A stretch of 64,000 bases of DNA from Rhodosporidiobolus odoratus. Lineage: Eukaryota > Basidiomycota > Microbotryomycetes > Sporidiobolales > Sporidiobolaceae. The notes under the pieces are model-generated. The model made no database searches. It was not told the DNA's origin and saw only the letters and a list, made by a program, of their open reading frames with translations. The stretch is from the NCBI GenBank assembly GCA_034387635.1, contig JAOANU010000019.1, positions 186,001 through 250,000 of the forward strand. Reading direction: 5' to 3'. Of this stretch, positions 44,892 to 58,903 are shown piece by piece; within the stretch, counting starts at the first letter, position 1; every line of letters starts with the position of its first letter. Position numbers and translations under genes: made by a program.

Positions 44892-47800
44892 TCAACTTAT
44901 CTTGACAGTGCTCGACGTCGCTTTCGTCGTCGAGACTTTGCTCGTCGTCGTCTTCACCGCTGTTGCCTTTGTGGAGGTTGTGCTCGAACGACTGGAAGAA
45001 CTGGATGTCGACCGTGCGCTTGTTGAGGTCTTTGACGAGCTGCTTGTCGGGGAAGAAAGCGTTGCGGCCGAGGAGGCGTGGGTGGAAGCAGTGGAGGATA
45101 CGGCTGAGGTGGGTCTGCAAATTGCGGGTCAAGTCAGCCTACTTACATCCCGAGAACAAAGATGCAAGGAAGCACTGCGCACCCTGATCCCGAAGCTACA
45201 GCTTGCGGATTGCTGTACACTTCAATCTCGCTCAGCCCAACGCTGCTTGTCGTTCCGCTCACCTTGAGCACAGTCAGAACCAACGAATCCGTCGTCTTGG
45301 CTGTGAAGTTCAAGTAAAGCGCACTTCCGTCGTTCGGCAACAGACCTGTGTAGAGGTAGGAGTTGTCCGAGAAACGGAGGGAGGCGTTCAGGATCTGGTC
45401 GTTTAGGTTGGGGCGGTCAAAGAGGACGATTTGGTTGACAAGGATGGAGTCTTGCCACGAGAGGCCGAACCACGCGCCGACGCCTTCGTGCTGGCTAGCC
45501 CACTGGGAAAAGACAAGGAAGACTGCTTAGTCTCGCAAACGGAGTACAAGGAAAGATTTAGTCGCACCTCTTTCGTGTAATCTCCGTTACCGTTCTCCAG
45601 GTATCCAGAGCTAACCCCATCGACCGCCTTTGCCGGGGTCTGTTCTGTCGTCGACGCGTAGCTTGAAGCCCCCACTTCCGCTGTCTGGGCATAGTTCAGA
45701 AGACTGGCCGTGGAAGATGGAGTGGAGGAAGTAGATCTGGAAGTGGAAGAGGGAGTCGAGAAGGCCGGAGTCGACTGGGAGGAAAGGATGACGGTGCTAC
45801 GGGTCGAAGAAGGAACGGTGGAAGACGGCGGGACGGTCGTGCCAGACGTCTGCATTGCGCTGGACGCGAGGGATGCCGAGGACAGGGAGGAAGAGCTCGC
45901 GGGGAGAGCGGTTGAGACGGGCGTGGTGGTATTCGAGCTTTCGAGGTGATTTGATTTAGAAAGGCTCGGGAGAAGAGGTAGCAAAGCTGTACATACCTTT
46001 CTGCAGGGACATAGTACACTTGTAATTCTGCGAGACCGGCGCTCGAAGTCGTGCTCGAAATCGCCGTGACAGTAAGCGTCAAAGAATCAAAGGTTCGCGC
46101 AGCAAAGTCGAGCGCCGTTGCCGAGCCATCATTGTTGAGGCTAGGTACCGCAAGTGAGGAACCGTCGGAGAAGGTGAGAGTTGCAGCGGTGATCTATCGC
46201 GGGAGTAAAGGAGGATGAGCGCAGGTAACGGGGAGGAGAGTAAGCGAGAACAGCGCACCTGGTCGTTCAAGTTCGGCCTATCGTACAAGACGATCCGGTT
46301 GGCTGTAATTGCTGAAGGCCAGGTCAAGGTGAGCCATGTTCCAGCGCCACCATGGTCGGAAGCCCACTGTACATCAGCGAAGGGCGAGTCAGCATAGTCC
46401 CCGGGTTTGCTGAGCAGAGACTTGCGCACCTCCTTCGTATGATCTCCGTTTCCATCCGAAGTGTAGCCGCTGTTCACGCCGTCAATTGCTTTCTCCGGAC
46501 CCTGACTAGTCGCACTTGCCCAACTGGAGGCCGTCGCAGTCGCATTCAAAGCGAGCTCCGGGGAGCCGGAAGGCGGAGTCGGAGGAGAGGGGCTGCTTGG
46601 TGACGCGCTGAGAGTAGTGGAGACTGAAGTGGCGCGGACAGAGGTGCTACTGGAGGAGGGAGTGCTGCAGGACGGGCACAAAGAGCCGAAGACTGCACGG
46701 AAGAGAAGGTTAGGGGTCAGGCGGTACTTCTTGAAGAAGTTGGTCTGGCAGAAGGGCGGTGCAGGGCGGACAAAACGGGAGAGAACGATCAGGGAGCGCA
46801 CCTTGTAGCTCCGCCAGGCCAACGTTCGAGGTCGAGGAGGATACCGCAGTAACAGTCAAGAGAACCGAAGACGTCGTAACATTGCGCGGCAGCTCAATAA
46901 CGTTTGCGGCACCATCGTTCCACTCGACGTTGAATGAGACCTTCGTCCCGTCGTCGAAGGTGAGCGTTCCCGCTTGCAGCCAATCATCCGAGTTGAGGCT
47001 GTCAAGGTCGAATCAGGCGGGTTAGTCTCGCTCGCCAGCTGAGAGAATGATAGTGCAGAGCTTACCGATCGTAAATGACGATACCACCAATCTCGACCTG
47101 CTCAGACCATTGCAATTTGTACCACGCCCCAACCCCTTCACCCGCCGAGCTCCATTCGGACGAATAATTCCCAGGGTACCCACCCACAATACCATCGATA
47201 GCCCCGCTGGGAGGTTGATTGATCCCTCCGTAGCTGTAGAAACTGCTAGCAGAGGTGGTGGCGAGAGGGGCAATGTTCGTTCCGCTCGGAAGGGTGGGGG
47301 GGCCGTCGGAGCCGCCGTCGTTGGAGGAGGTGGCGAGGGCGGGGGTGACGACGTATTGACGCTGGAGCCAGGAGTACTCGCCGCGACCAGCGCAGCCGGA
47401 GAAGGATTGACACTCGGCCTGGGTAGAAAAGGTCAGGATCAGAAGGTCGCAAGGAAGGCCAAGGAGGAGAGTACGCACATAATCGTACGGAGTGTAGGTG
47501 AAGAATGTGTTGCACTTTTCGATGAAATCGTCGTCCGTGGTCGACATCGTAGCGGGGAGATTCTGCACTGGGTAGCCCTGCAAAGTCAAAAGACCAGTCA
47601 GGGTGCGCTCGATATGTTGTAGCAGATCGGAGCAAAACGTACCATGTAACCTGCGAACGAAGCGCCGGCCGCGTGCGAACTTGCGACCTCGTGAGCGAGC
47701 CGCGCGGCGGTGTAGTGATCAGAGTGATCCCCCGAGTCGTAGTCCGATAGGTGGTCCAGCGTTCGAACGCTGTCGGGGTTGCGGGCAGTCATGATCTGGC

Positions 47801-48562
47801 CGACTGCCTCCTTCAAAGTGGAGAGCGAGAAGGTGGCTTTGCCGTCGAGGCTAGTGATTGAGGGTATATAACCGAAGTAGATCCGCTGGAGAGATTGGTA
47901 ACTGCAGGAATCCTAATGAGTCAGCATCGCAGTCACGCTCCAAGGGCCTTAGTAGCAGTGGCGAGAAAGGGAGGAATAAAAGCGTACCCGGTAGCTGCAT
48001 CGCCGCCACCGTCCAGCTGCCCATCCGGAAGGCGGAAGAAAACCCGCTGAACATGAGGCTTCGCAACCAAAGTCTTGACCAGAACCGGCTGCCCTCCGAA
48101 AGTAGCATAGTACTCGGTCCACGTATCGTTCACGCCGGCCATGTACGCGTACGCCGCCCCGTTACCGGTCTCGCGGCTTTGAGCGTAGGCGAGGCCGGAG
48201 CCTGAATCGCCGGAGGTGAGGAAAAGGGTGGTTATGCAGAGGTTGTTGTCGAAGTCGCCGCGAAGGGAGGGGTTCATCAGGAGGAGGTCGTCATCGGGGT
48301 GGGCTGCCACCTCTGTGTGTGGGGAAAGAGTCAGAAGACCTGGGACAAGGCGTCCGCAGGAGGGGTAGACGTACGAACCGATCCGCTGGAGAAACAAGCG
48401 GTGTCAGCTGCTTTGATAGCGGAGGGTGTAGAGAGGAAGGTCAACTCACCCTACACAACTGAAAACGCTCTTCGTCGGTGCGGCCGCTACTCGGAGGACG
48501 AAAGAGGTGAGGAGAAGCACGAGAGAAAGCGCTGAGGGAGAGCCGGTCGTGCTTCGTGACAT
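44892..48562 (-). CDS. Secreted PIG-L/LmbE-family deacetylase with three discoidin (F5/8C)-like repeats
   Basis: Thirteen exons on the minus strand: 48562-48450, 48385-48375, 48312-47988, 47901-47643, 47577-47479, 47418-47066, 46998-46802, 46692-46430, 46366-46259, 46193-45997, 45937-45568, 45502-45183 and 45114-44892 (945 aa). A signal peptide (SALSLVLLLTSFVLRVAAA) leads to the LmbE/PIG-L catalytic domain: AAHPDDDLLLMNPSL with the zinc-binding His-x-Asp-Asp, and SDYDSGDHSDHYTAARLAHE with the later ligands. Three repeats of about 130-150 residues then follow. Each has a KAIDG-like start (GAIDGIVGG, KAIDGVNSG, KAVDGVSSG), a W-x-L-x-W strand and a GLAEL/GLSEIEVY end, typical of discoidin-like carbohydrate-binding domains. 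Ser/Thr-rich linkers and tail suggest O-mannosylation. Likely removes N-acetyl groups from an extracellular aminosugar glycan. Exon 2 (11 nt) is the least certain. Confidence 0.82.
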
Positions 48563-49595
48563 CGTGACAGCGTCGAGCCCGAGAGCCGAGTGGTTTAAGG
48601 AAAGGAAGCGCGCGAAGAAGCGGCACAAGTAGCAAAGAACAAGGGCAAGAAGCAGAAGAACGCAGCGCACCCTCCCCCGCAGGTCCCTCCTTCTCCCGTC
48701 CGCCGTTGATTCACGGCGCAGGAGATGGTCTCATCTTGCATCTCCGAGGGAAGGGGCACGGGAGGGATAAGACGGGAGATCAGACAAGCTGATAACGAGG
48801 AAGGTCTCAGATGCCCTCGCTGGCAGAATGGACGACGAAGGAGGCGCGTGCGCTGGGCGTACAGTGTAATCCACAGCAGGATTGCAGTACTGCCCGTGTT
48901 GCGCGTCCCCTTCCGCACTTTGGTGCTGTCCCTTCTTCCTCCAACCGTTTCATCCGGCCATGTTTTCATCGCATTCCTCCGCCTACGACACAGGCAGGCG
49001 TCTTTCGAGCATCGGTGCTGTACATACCGCACAGTTGTAAAGGGCACCGGCGGCTTCCATGTTGAAATAGTTGAGCGAGAAGCGGAGGAGAAATGAACCG
49101 ACGTGGTTGCTGGAGCTGAATGAGGGTGCAATCTGGCGGCTGAATGTAGCGTGCAGCGTGGAGGACAGCCGCAATTAGACTCTATTGTGAAGTGAGCGGA
49201 CGGGCATGACTTGTGACGAAGAGAAGCCGCAAGAGGCAGACGTTGGCGTCGAGAAATGGGCGAGAGCAAGTATATTTCTGTCTCAGCTATGCAGCCCGAA
49301 ACTTGGATATAGCCGAAGAGACAGCAATGCAGCAAGCCGCGTCAGGCGGAAGGGAACGAGGAAAGAGAAGAAGAATCAGAAAAGGCAGGAACAGAAAAGC
49401 AGTGAGAGAAAAAGCCCGGAGAATAACAGCCAAGACGGAATTAGCGGGCGCCTTCAGACCCCTCACATGCAGTATGCCTGCGCTCAAGAGCTGCTCGTTG
49501 CGCGAGAGGAAAACCCCCCTCTTCAACTCCGCCAACGATCCATTGTCAATCTCGCCTCTCAGTATTGGAATCCAGCGTAATCTCCCGAAAGTCCA
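48563..49595. other. Intergenic region upstream of the PIG-L-type gene
   Basis: About 1 kb. A 246-codon minus-strand frame (48595-49335) is Arg/Ser/Cys-rich without motifs and is not called. It is likely promoter and the downstream flank of the decayed F-box gene. Confidence 0.35.
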
Positions 49596-51735
49596 CTAGC
49601 TTGAATTGAGGTCCTCTGCACAATGCTGGATTGTAAGCGTCATTCCCGTACGACTCGGTCGCGGGGAAGAAAGGTGGGGGAAAGTTGCCAGTTCTTCAGG
49701 ACTGAGGGGAGGAACCGATCCGCCCGCTGGAATCGCTATATGCAGATATTGGCCTAGAATGTGGCAAGAGTCGTGTCCCACTTTGACGGAAAGTAGAACT
49801 CGCCACGGGCGTCGCCGGCCTCTCTGCAAAACGACAATATCAGAATGGGTTACACTCGGGATAGGAGAGAGTAACGCGGGCTCAGCTTACCTTGTGATGG
49901 TACGCCGCAGTATGAAAAGACCTGCAAGGTGAACCTCGAAGTCGGAGCCTTCTTGCACGCTTTGAACACGGAGGTTGGGGAAGGAAGAGGTGTAAATGAT
50001 CTGGGCGAGTTGCTGAACATGGTGGAGCTGAAGGCGGAGGATGCGCAGCGACAAGAATAGCGAGCTACGAGTCCAACAGCCGAATTGAGGGCTCCTGTCG
50101 GCTGACGATTCCCTCAGTCGTCGGAAGACGATATAATCTGTCTTTGCTGTTTCCTCTTCAAGGTCCGCCCATGCGTCGAAGGAGTCATCGCTCCAGTCGA
50201 CGGTTTCTCCACCATGGTTAAGAATACTCGAACAGCCGAAAGACATGTGCGGCTCGTCGAGAAGCGCGAATACTTCAAAGATGAAGGAAACACGCCATCG
50301 AGAAGAGGGAGGCTGGAGTTGCAGGAGAGTAGTTGAATCGTTTGTAGAGGGATGCGTTGTGGTGCTCCAGGCTGGAGGAGCGTGGGCAGAAAGGCCATGG
50401 ACATATCGACACGAGACAGGGTGAGGTGGGACAGGCGGGAAAAAACGGCAATCTCAGTCATGACGGCCGGAACGGGCGCGAGCGGAAGCAGCGAAGGGCG
50501 GCGGCTGCCTCTACGCGAGACGGTCCATGGCGGGCTTGGATTGAATAGCGTAAGCTGCAAAGAGGTATTGAGGTGAGCCACATTTTATGGGAGAAAAGAG
50601 AGAAAAGCAAAAGGCTATAATACCCCTCGAGGTTTGGGTACTGGAGGCGGCCAGCTCCGCCCAGCGGCACTCTTGATGAAGGGATCTCCCATTCCGCTGA
50701 TCAGGCGGTAGAAGACGGCGAGACGGTACGACCGGTGGAGCACGATCGAGCGGAACAGGGTGGCCGTACAGATGCGGTTGAAGCGCCGCAGCTTAGCGCA
50801 GCTTGTGGGACGGTAGCACCAGTGTCTCGCTCGCGTTCAGCGTTGAGGTGATCTGCAGAAGAGCTTGTCATCCAGTCAATTGGACTAGACTGCCCTGCAG
50901 GGGGATGGTGCGCGAGAAGGAGAAGAAGGAACGCACCTCTTCCGCCTCCTTTGGCCATTGCAGGCGGCCTAGTGACGATTGCAAGCGCGATGACGTGTAT
51001 ATCTCGGGCATTCTTCGCCGGCAATGAGTCGAGAGCGAGGTAGGAGCGGTCCGTCTAAGAGATAACATTGGTGCATACCCGCGAGGTAATTGCGCAGGGC
51101 GAGACGAGGTGCGCACAGCGGGATGGGCAGAAAGCGGGAAGAGACAGCCTCAGGTCAGTACACATGATCATGCGAGTCCAAGGGGTTGGCAGTTGAGCTC
51201 GCAGGCAGAAAAACACAACGCACAGTCTGTAGTCCCCAGCTCGTTCTCAGACCTGGACTTCGCTCCCTCCGCCTTTTCCTCGGTCTCTCCTCGTGCGCAG
51301 ATGCCTCATCATCCTGCGCCGAAGTATCCTCCACCTTGTTCTTCTCCAGCTTTGCAGGCTCAGGCGCCGCGCCGACTGTTTGACCCAAGAGGCTGACTCG
51401 GCGCGAGACCGGCTGCGAGTCGAAGGGATCGCTGTTGATAGCATGTCGTGCAGCGCTATTGGCGGTATTGTCGGACGCGGCGACGTAAGGATTGGCAGGG
51501 TTGGCTCGAGGAACTTCGATTCGCGCAAGAGAGGCGGGAGTCGGCAGGGAGTGAGCCGAAGAAGCGCTGGCAGAAGGTAGACTGGGAGTGTGAACAACTT
51601 TCGAATAAGAGGAGACGGGGAAGCTGTGTTGTGCCGTGGCGAGGGAGGGAGAGGAGGAAGAAGCAGGAATGGCGAAGCCGGAGTTTCTCTTCCGTTTTGT
51701 CGCAACGCCTCGCTGGGGACATCTGTGTCCATTCT
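49596..51735 (-). pseudogene. Second decayed F-box/LRR-like gene
   Basis: Minus-strand fragments in order. A start MDTDVPSEALRQNGRETPAS at 51732 must shift frame into a Ser/Ala-rich disordered segment (to about 51230) ending RPRKRRRERSPGLRTSWG. Next is an F-box-like helix region, SCAKLRRFNRICTATLFRSI then VLHRSYRLAVFYRLISG (about 50800-50690), reachable only by a frame change after LPSHKLR. Then comes an LRR-like segment (EIAVFSRLSHLTLSRVDM, IQLLSCNSSLPLLDGVF). Near 50280 another frame change leads to FEVFALLDEPHMSFGCSS and SLRILRLQLHHVQQLAQI. The architecture parallels the intact gene at 644. At least two frameshifts are needed, so I call it a pseudogene with uncertain exon borders. A poorly assembled intact gene is the alternative. 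Confidence 0.45.
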
Positions 51736-52477
51736 GCAAGCAGCAGGCGAGCTTCAGCCAGCTGTAACGAGGTGAGAGAGCGCGACGAGGCCCATTCTCA
51801 TTTTCTGACCTGGCACCGCTCAACCAACTCCATTGAGAACGGTCCTGGACATCTTCGTGGTACCTAAACCGTACCCAGATTACTAGGCCAGCCATTCTGA
51901 CCTGTCCCGACACCGGCGTCGTCCCTCACGCTCGCTTCGTTCCCATTATTCCTTTCCCAGCCTCGACCACCGCCAGCCACGCAGCACGCAGCACGGGACG
52001 ACCAGATACCTACCTAGACACGCACACACCTCCAAGCCGTACCGCTCACCGTTTTCCGCCTTTGCACTGCCAAGAAGGATGCTCAAGTCTCGACCGCCGG
52101 TTTTCATCTTCCGACCAACCTGTCCGGTTCTTGCTCTACCGCTCCAGCGCTTCGGTCAGGACTCTATGATCCGCAATCGAGCCACACGAGGCCTGACCGC
52201 GAGCCCTGTTCGCAGGAGATGAGGGCGACTGTCGCTGTCAATCGTTGTGGCCTCGATCGTTTTCCTTTTCAGGGCCGTTCGTCTGGAACCCGTTGCTCCT
52301 TCTTCGTGCCTTGTGGTCCCCCGCGGCGACCCAGGAAGACAATCCCCGGAGCAACACAATGCAAGGTGGGGAGGCTGCTCGAGGTCAAAGTCTTTTGCTC
52401 GCCGCTCTGCTTCTTTCTTCTCCTCATCTCCCGCTCTCTCGCTTGCTCGCCCATCACACCTACTACTTCTGGACAAC
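51736..52477. other. Intergenic region upstream of the sugar transporter
   Basis: About 740 bases, C/T-rich toward the right. No gene recognised; probably the transporter promoter and leader. Confidence 0.4.
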
Positions 52478-54927
<2,450 letters not shown>

Positions 54928-56100
54928 GTGTCAGGAAGGTCGTTCATTAGGGTTGTATCTCGTATATTTGTTAGTTGTGCCTTCCTCACCCGGTTCTTAC
55001 TCGTGGTTGGTCCTGTGTTGTAGCAGTATTCCGGGTTGTCTTGCCAGTCATCACCACCGTTGATAACATTAGCGATCTCTCCAAAGTCTGTTCCGTTGGT
55101 CGCCAGTGCCTCTACACCTCCTAGAGGCTGTAGGATAGCAGATCGTCCAGGTCAAGGCGCTTGTGTAGGTAGAGGACACGGCGCATCGCAGCCGCCGAAC
55201 GTCAACAGAACCGCGCGCCTCTTCTTGATCGCTGCCTTCCTTGTCGCTCTTCGCGGCGAACCCTACCGCGAACAGTCAGCACTGAACGTCACCAGGATCT
55301 CTGGAGAACGCTGTGGTGTTTTTAACCAGCGATACGAGCTACGCTCACCCCGAAACTCAGGGAAGCCAAGCGAGCGTTTTCCTATCTGCCCTTCCGCACC
55401 TCTCCGCCACAATGACTTGATGACGTGTCGGGTCCCTTGATACGAGCTAGCAGGTGCGCCTCAGCGAAGGAAACTCGATTGCACGGCATTACAGAGGCAT
55501 CGAAATTTGCCGGGTCCGCTTCTGCTTCGTCAGTGGCTCGCACTTCCATATCTCTCCTCGTCGCCTGCCGGCTACCCTACCTCGAAGCTTCTTCACGAGG
55601 CGCTCTCCTGTCTTTCCACTGTAACGCTGCAACGAGCTTCGTCTGACCAAACCCTTCGGGGGGACCTTCTCAATCCTGCCTTTTCTTTCGTCCCGCCGCC
55701 AACCTTTAGATCGACCGCTGCTCGCGACGAGATCGCCAGATGAGGGACTCTGTGATGCATCGGTTGCGGCTTCATCGCCACAGATGCTGGTGTCAAGACC
55801 GAGCTGTTGGCGTTGCCGTTAGCTGCTACTCTTCGTCAGGTCAAGCTGGTCATCGTACGCTGCACCAATCAGGTCGACTACGGTGGATTCGACTTCGGTG
55901 TGGCCTAGCCGGTAGCCAGAAGAAGGGGTTGACGGGCACTGAATAAGCAGCGGTATCCGGCGTCTATGACGGATGCTTGTTTACGATCCCGAGTCGTACA
56001 TGGCGTGAACAGCCCAGTCGTTGACGCACCCCCACCGCCCTCGCTCGTGAACGCACATCAGGGAGTGCAGGCAGAAAAGTGTTTATAAGCAGGTGCGACC
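54928..56100. other. Convergent intergenic region, transporter / ROK1
   Basis: About 1.17 kb between two stop codons. Several short frames, none with a motif or a good splice pattern. Larger than other convergent gaps in the window; nothing specific recognised. Confidence 0.35.
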
Positions 56101-58746
56101 CTACTCATCCATCGAAATCTCCCTCTTCTGCTTCTTCGTCTTCCTCTCCTCGTCCTGCGGCTTTTCCTCCTTCGCCCCACCACCCTCCTTCTTCCCACCT
56201 CCCGTCTTCGCCCCCTTCTTCGCCCCCACCTTCTCTCCCTCCGCGCCTTGTCGCTTCTTAAACACTCCACCCTTCCCACCCATGACCCTCTCCCTTCCCC
56301 CCTTCCCCCCCTTCCCTCCTGCACCTCCTCCCGCTCCACCGCGTCCTCTCCGTTTCTCCTCAGCATCAGCCGAAGACCCATTGGTCCGAGAAATATCTTT
56401 TCTCCCGATCGGTTTCATCTTGAGAGCTTTTTTGGCGTCTTGAGACGGGGCGGGGAGGGAGAGCATCCAGTCTGGGACGGGGCAGCCTGATTGACGCATT
56501 ACGTTGACGATACTGCGGAGAGCGAGCGAGGGCCGTGGTGGTAAAGAGTGTAGGGCAGGGTGCGCGAGAGGGGGGGGGGGGGGGGCGGGGGAACAGATCG
56601 ATGCGACAGCAACAAGGGATGATGCGGCATTGGCGTGTGCGAGCAGGGTGAGTCACCACAACGAAGCAAAGAGAAAAGGGAACGGCGCACGTCTTGAGGT
56701 GCCCCGAGTCCGCCTTGGTGAAAAACGTGACCGCCTTGCCTTCCTTCCCAGCTCGACCCGTTCGACCTGCAACATACAAATCAAAACCGTTAAGTGCGCC
56801 TGTGACCGACTACAGTCAGATCAAACAGAACTTACCGATTCGATGAATATAACTTCCAGCGCTCTGAGGGAAATCGTAGTTGACGACCAACTTGACCCCC
56901 TTGAAATCCACACCCCTAGCCATCACATCCGTACAGATGAGGCACCAAACCTCCCCCTTTGCGAACCTCCTGACAACTTCATCCCGTTCCTGGGGCGTTC
57001 GTTCGGCATGAATCGCATCGGCGTTGATGCCATCAAAGACGAGTTCGTTGGAGAGTTCTTTGGCTCGGGTGATGGATTGAACAAAGATGAGGACCGGAGG
57101 GGTGAATTGACCGGTGCTGATTAGGGTACGCAGGGAAAGGAGTTTGTGGTCTTCGGTGTTGACGAAGTGGAGGGTTTGGTCGATGGTCGAGGTGGCGGCC
57201 TCCCTAGAGCAACACGGATAAGGTCAGGTCGCCAGATTCGTGGATGCTCGCGATGAATGGGTGATAGGTCACGAGCAAGGCAGTTGAAGAGCTGAAAAAC
57301 GCACTTGTGCCCCACAATTGCCCTGACCATCCCACTCCCCGCACCCGCCATAACCCCCTTGGCAAGTTCCTCTACGCTACTCGGCATAGTAGCCGAAAAC
57401 ATGCCCTTCCTGACTTCATCTCCCTCCTTGCGATCTTTGGCACAAGCCGCAAGGATCTCATCCGTCTGTTCGAGAAAATTGAGCTCGAAGAGTTTGTCGG
57501 CTTCGTCGAGGATTAGGTGCTGAGTTGTGGAGAGGGAGACGAGGGAGGATTTGAGGGCAAAGACAAGACGGAGGGGAGTGGTGATGAGGACGTCTGCAAG
57601 CGAGGGAAAGAGCGGTTCAGCCACAGCTAAGACTGCGTAGACGAGAGCGAAGGAGTGTACCAATAGGACCTTGGTAAGGTTCTTCCACCTCTTTCTCGGT
57701 AGCCGCCTCTTCGTCTGCGCCGGCCGCGACCACTTCTGCTGCCTCTGCATTCTCCTCACCCTTTTCTACCTCCTCTGCCAATTCCGCTTCCTTCGCCTTG
57801 GCCTTGCGCTTCTTACTCCTCTTGCTCTCCTCCTTCTTCGGCATCCCGACTCCCTCCTCTCCCAAAACTTTGACCACCCATCCCCCCTCGCCCGCTAACC
57901 TCCTCGTTTCCCGCAGAACCTGCATCGCGAGCTCTCGAGTCGGTTCGATGATGACTGAGCGAGGTCGCAGAGGCTCGGAGTCGGGCGAAAAGGTCGAGGC
58001 GGAGGCTGAAGGAGTGGAAGGAGCGAGGAGGGAGAGGAGGGGAAAGATGAAGGAGAAGGTTTTGCCGGAACCAGTAGGGGCGCAGGCTAGGACGTCACGG
58101 TTCTGCAATGTGGAACGGCGCATCAGCTTCGCCTGGTTGTAGGGCGAGTCAAAGGAGTGAAAGTAACGTACAGCAAGCATGACACCCCAACTGGCGCACT
58201 GAATCCCCGTCGGTTCGGCGAGCCCGCATTCTTTCCAGTTGGCGGCCAGGAGTTGCGCGGCGTTCTCGTTGGCACCGGCGGCTACCGCACGTGATACTGC
58301 ATCATCCAGGGAGGCGACCGGGTCGGGGAGGTCGAGACCTGTGAGTTTGATGCGATGCCGACGGAGGAGGGAGGGGTAGTCGACGGGTTCTGCTGGGGCG
58401 ACGGGAGCTGCGGACAGTTGAGTCAGCAAGATGGGGCAGTACACGGCGTGGATAGGATGTACCGGCCTCAGCCTCTGCAGCTCTCTTGCGTTTCTTGTCC
58501 TTCTTGTTTCCCTGTGCTTGACCGGTTTTAGGCTGTTCAGCTGCAAAGAAGTCGAGCTCGTTGGGGAGGGCAGCTTGACTGGTGCTTGCTGTTGGCTGCT
58601 TTGTTGGCTGTGCTTGTGCTTACGTCAGTTGAGCGCAAAGGGCGAGAGATGGGAAAGATGGGGCGCACCTGGAAATGTTGAATATCCGACTTGAAGCGTT
58701 TGGTGTCGAAGCGAGATCCACCGGTAAGAGTTCGAAAGGCGTCCAT
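56101..58746 (-). CDS. ROK1: DEAD-box ATP-dependent RNA helicase Rok1 (DDX52)
   Basis: Eight exons on the minus strand: 58746-58669, 58607-58463, 58407-58172, 58102-57670, 57593-57305, 57203-56836, 56766-56691 and 56512-56101 (678 aa). N-terminus [18 protein letters not shown] and [13 protein letters not shown] are typical of Rok1/DDX52. Helicase motifs in order: Q motif (GLAEPTGIQ), I (APTGSGKT), Ia (EPTRELA), II ([11 protein letters not shown]), III (MFSATMP), V ([11 protein letters not shown]) and VI (HRIGRTGRAG). A Glu/Ala-rich insert lies between Ia and II, and the tail is Gly/Lys-rich. Rok1 releases snR30 and acts in 18S rRNA processing for the 40S subunit in the nucleolus. It starts 157 bp from divergent COX10. 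The penultimate intron holds a G16 run (C16 on the coding strand). Confidence 0.95.
56570..56585. repeat. G16 run in a ROK1 intron (C16 on the transcript)
   Basis: Sixteen G on the plus strand, so the ROK1 pre-mRNA carries C16 about 57 nt upstream of the last acceptor. This is the same position and polarity as the C120 tract in the transporter intron. Confidence 0.9.
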
Positions 58747-58903
58747 CTCGACCACGAACGGGCACGAGCAGCAATGAGTCGTAGTGGGAATAAGGAATAA
58801 GGGAAGTGGGAATTCTAAAGCAGAAGCTCATCAACTACAACTCTGCTCGACTGGACTAGAGTGTATAGCTAGATACCCAGTACAGTACGAGTAGCATACA
58901 GCT
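58747..58903. promoter_or_regulatory. Short divergent promoter, ROK1 / COX10
   Basis: The start codons of a ribosome-biogenesis helicase and a heme-A enzyme are only 157 bp apart on opposite strands. Both core promoters must lie in or near this interval. Confidence 0.5.

Noticed and set aside
48570..48620. GAGCCGAGTGGTTTAAGG, resembling a tRNA-Ser/Leu A-box
   Set aside because: No B-box or matching 3' acceptor follows within tRNA length.
48595..49335. A 246-codon minus-strand frame
   Set aside because: Cys/Arg/Ser-rich without conserved pattern; overlapping frames on the other strand are equally long.
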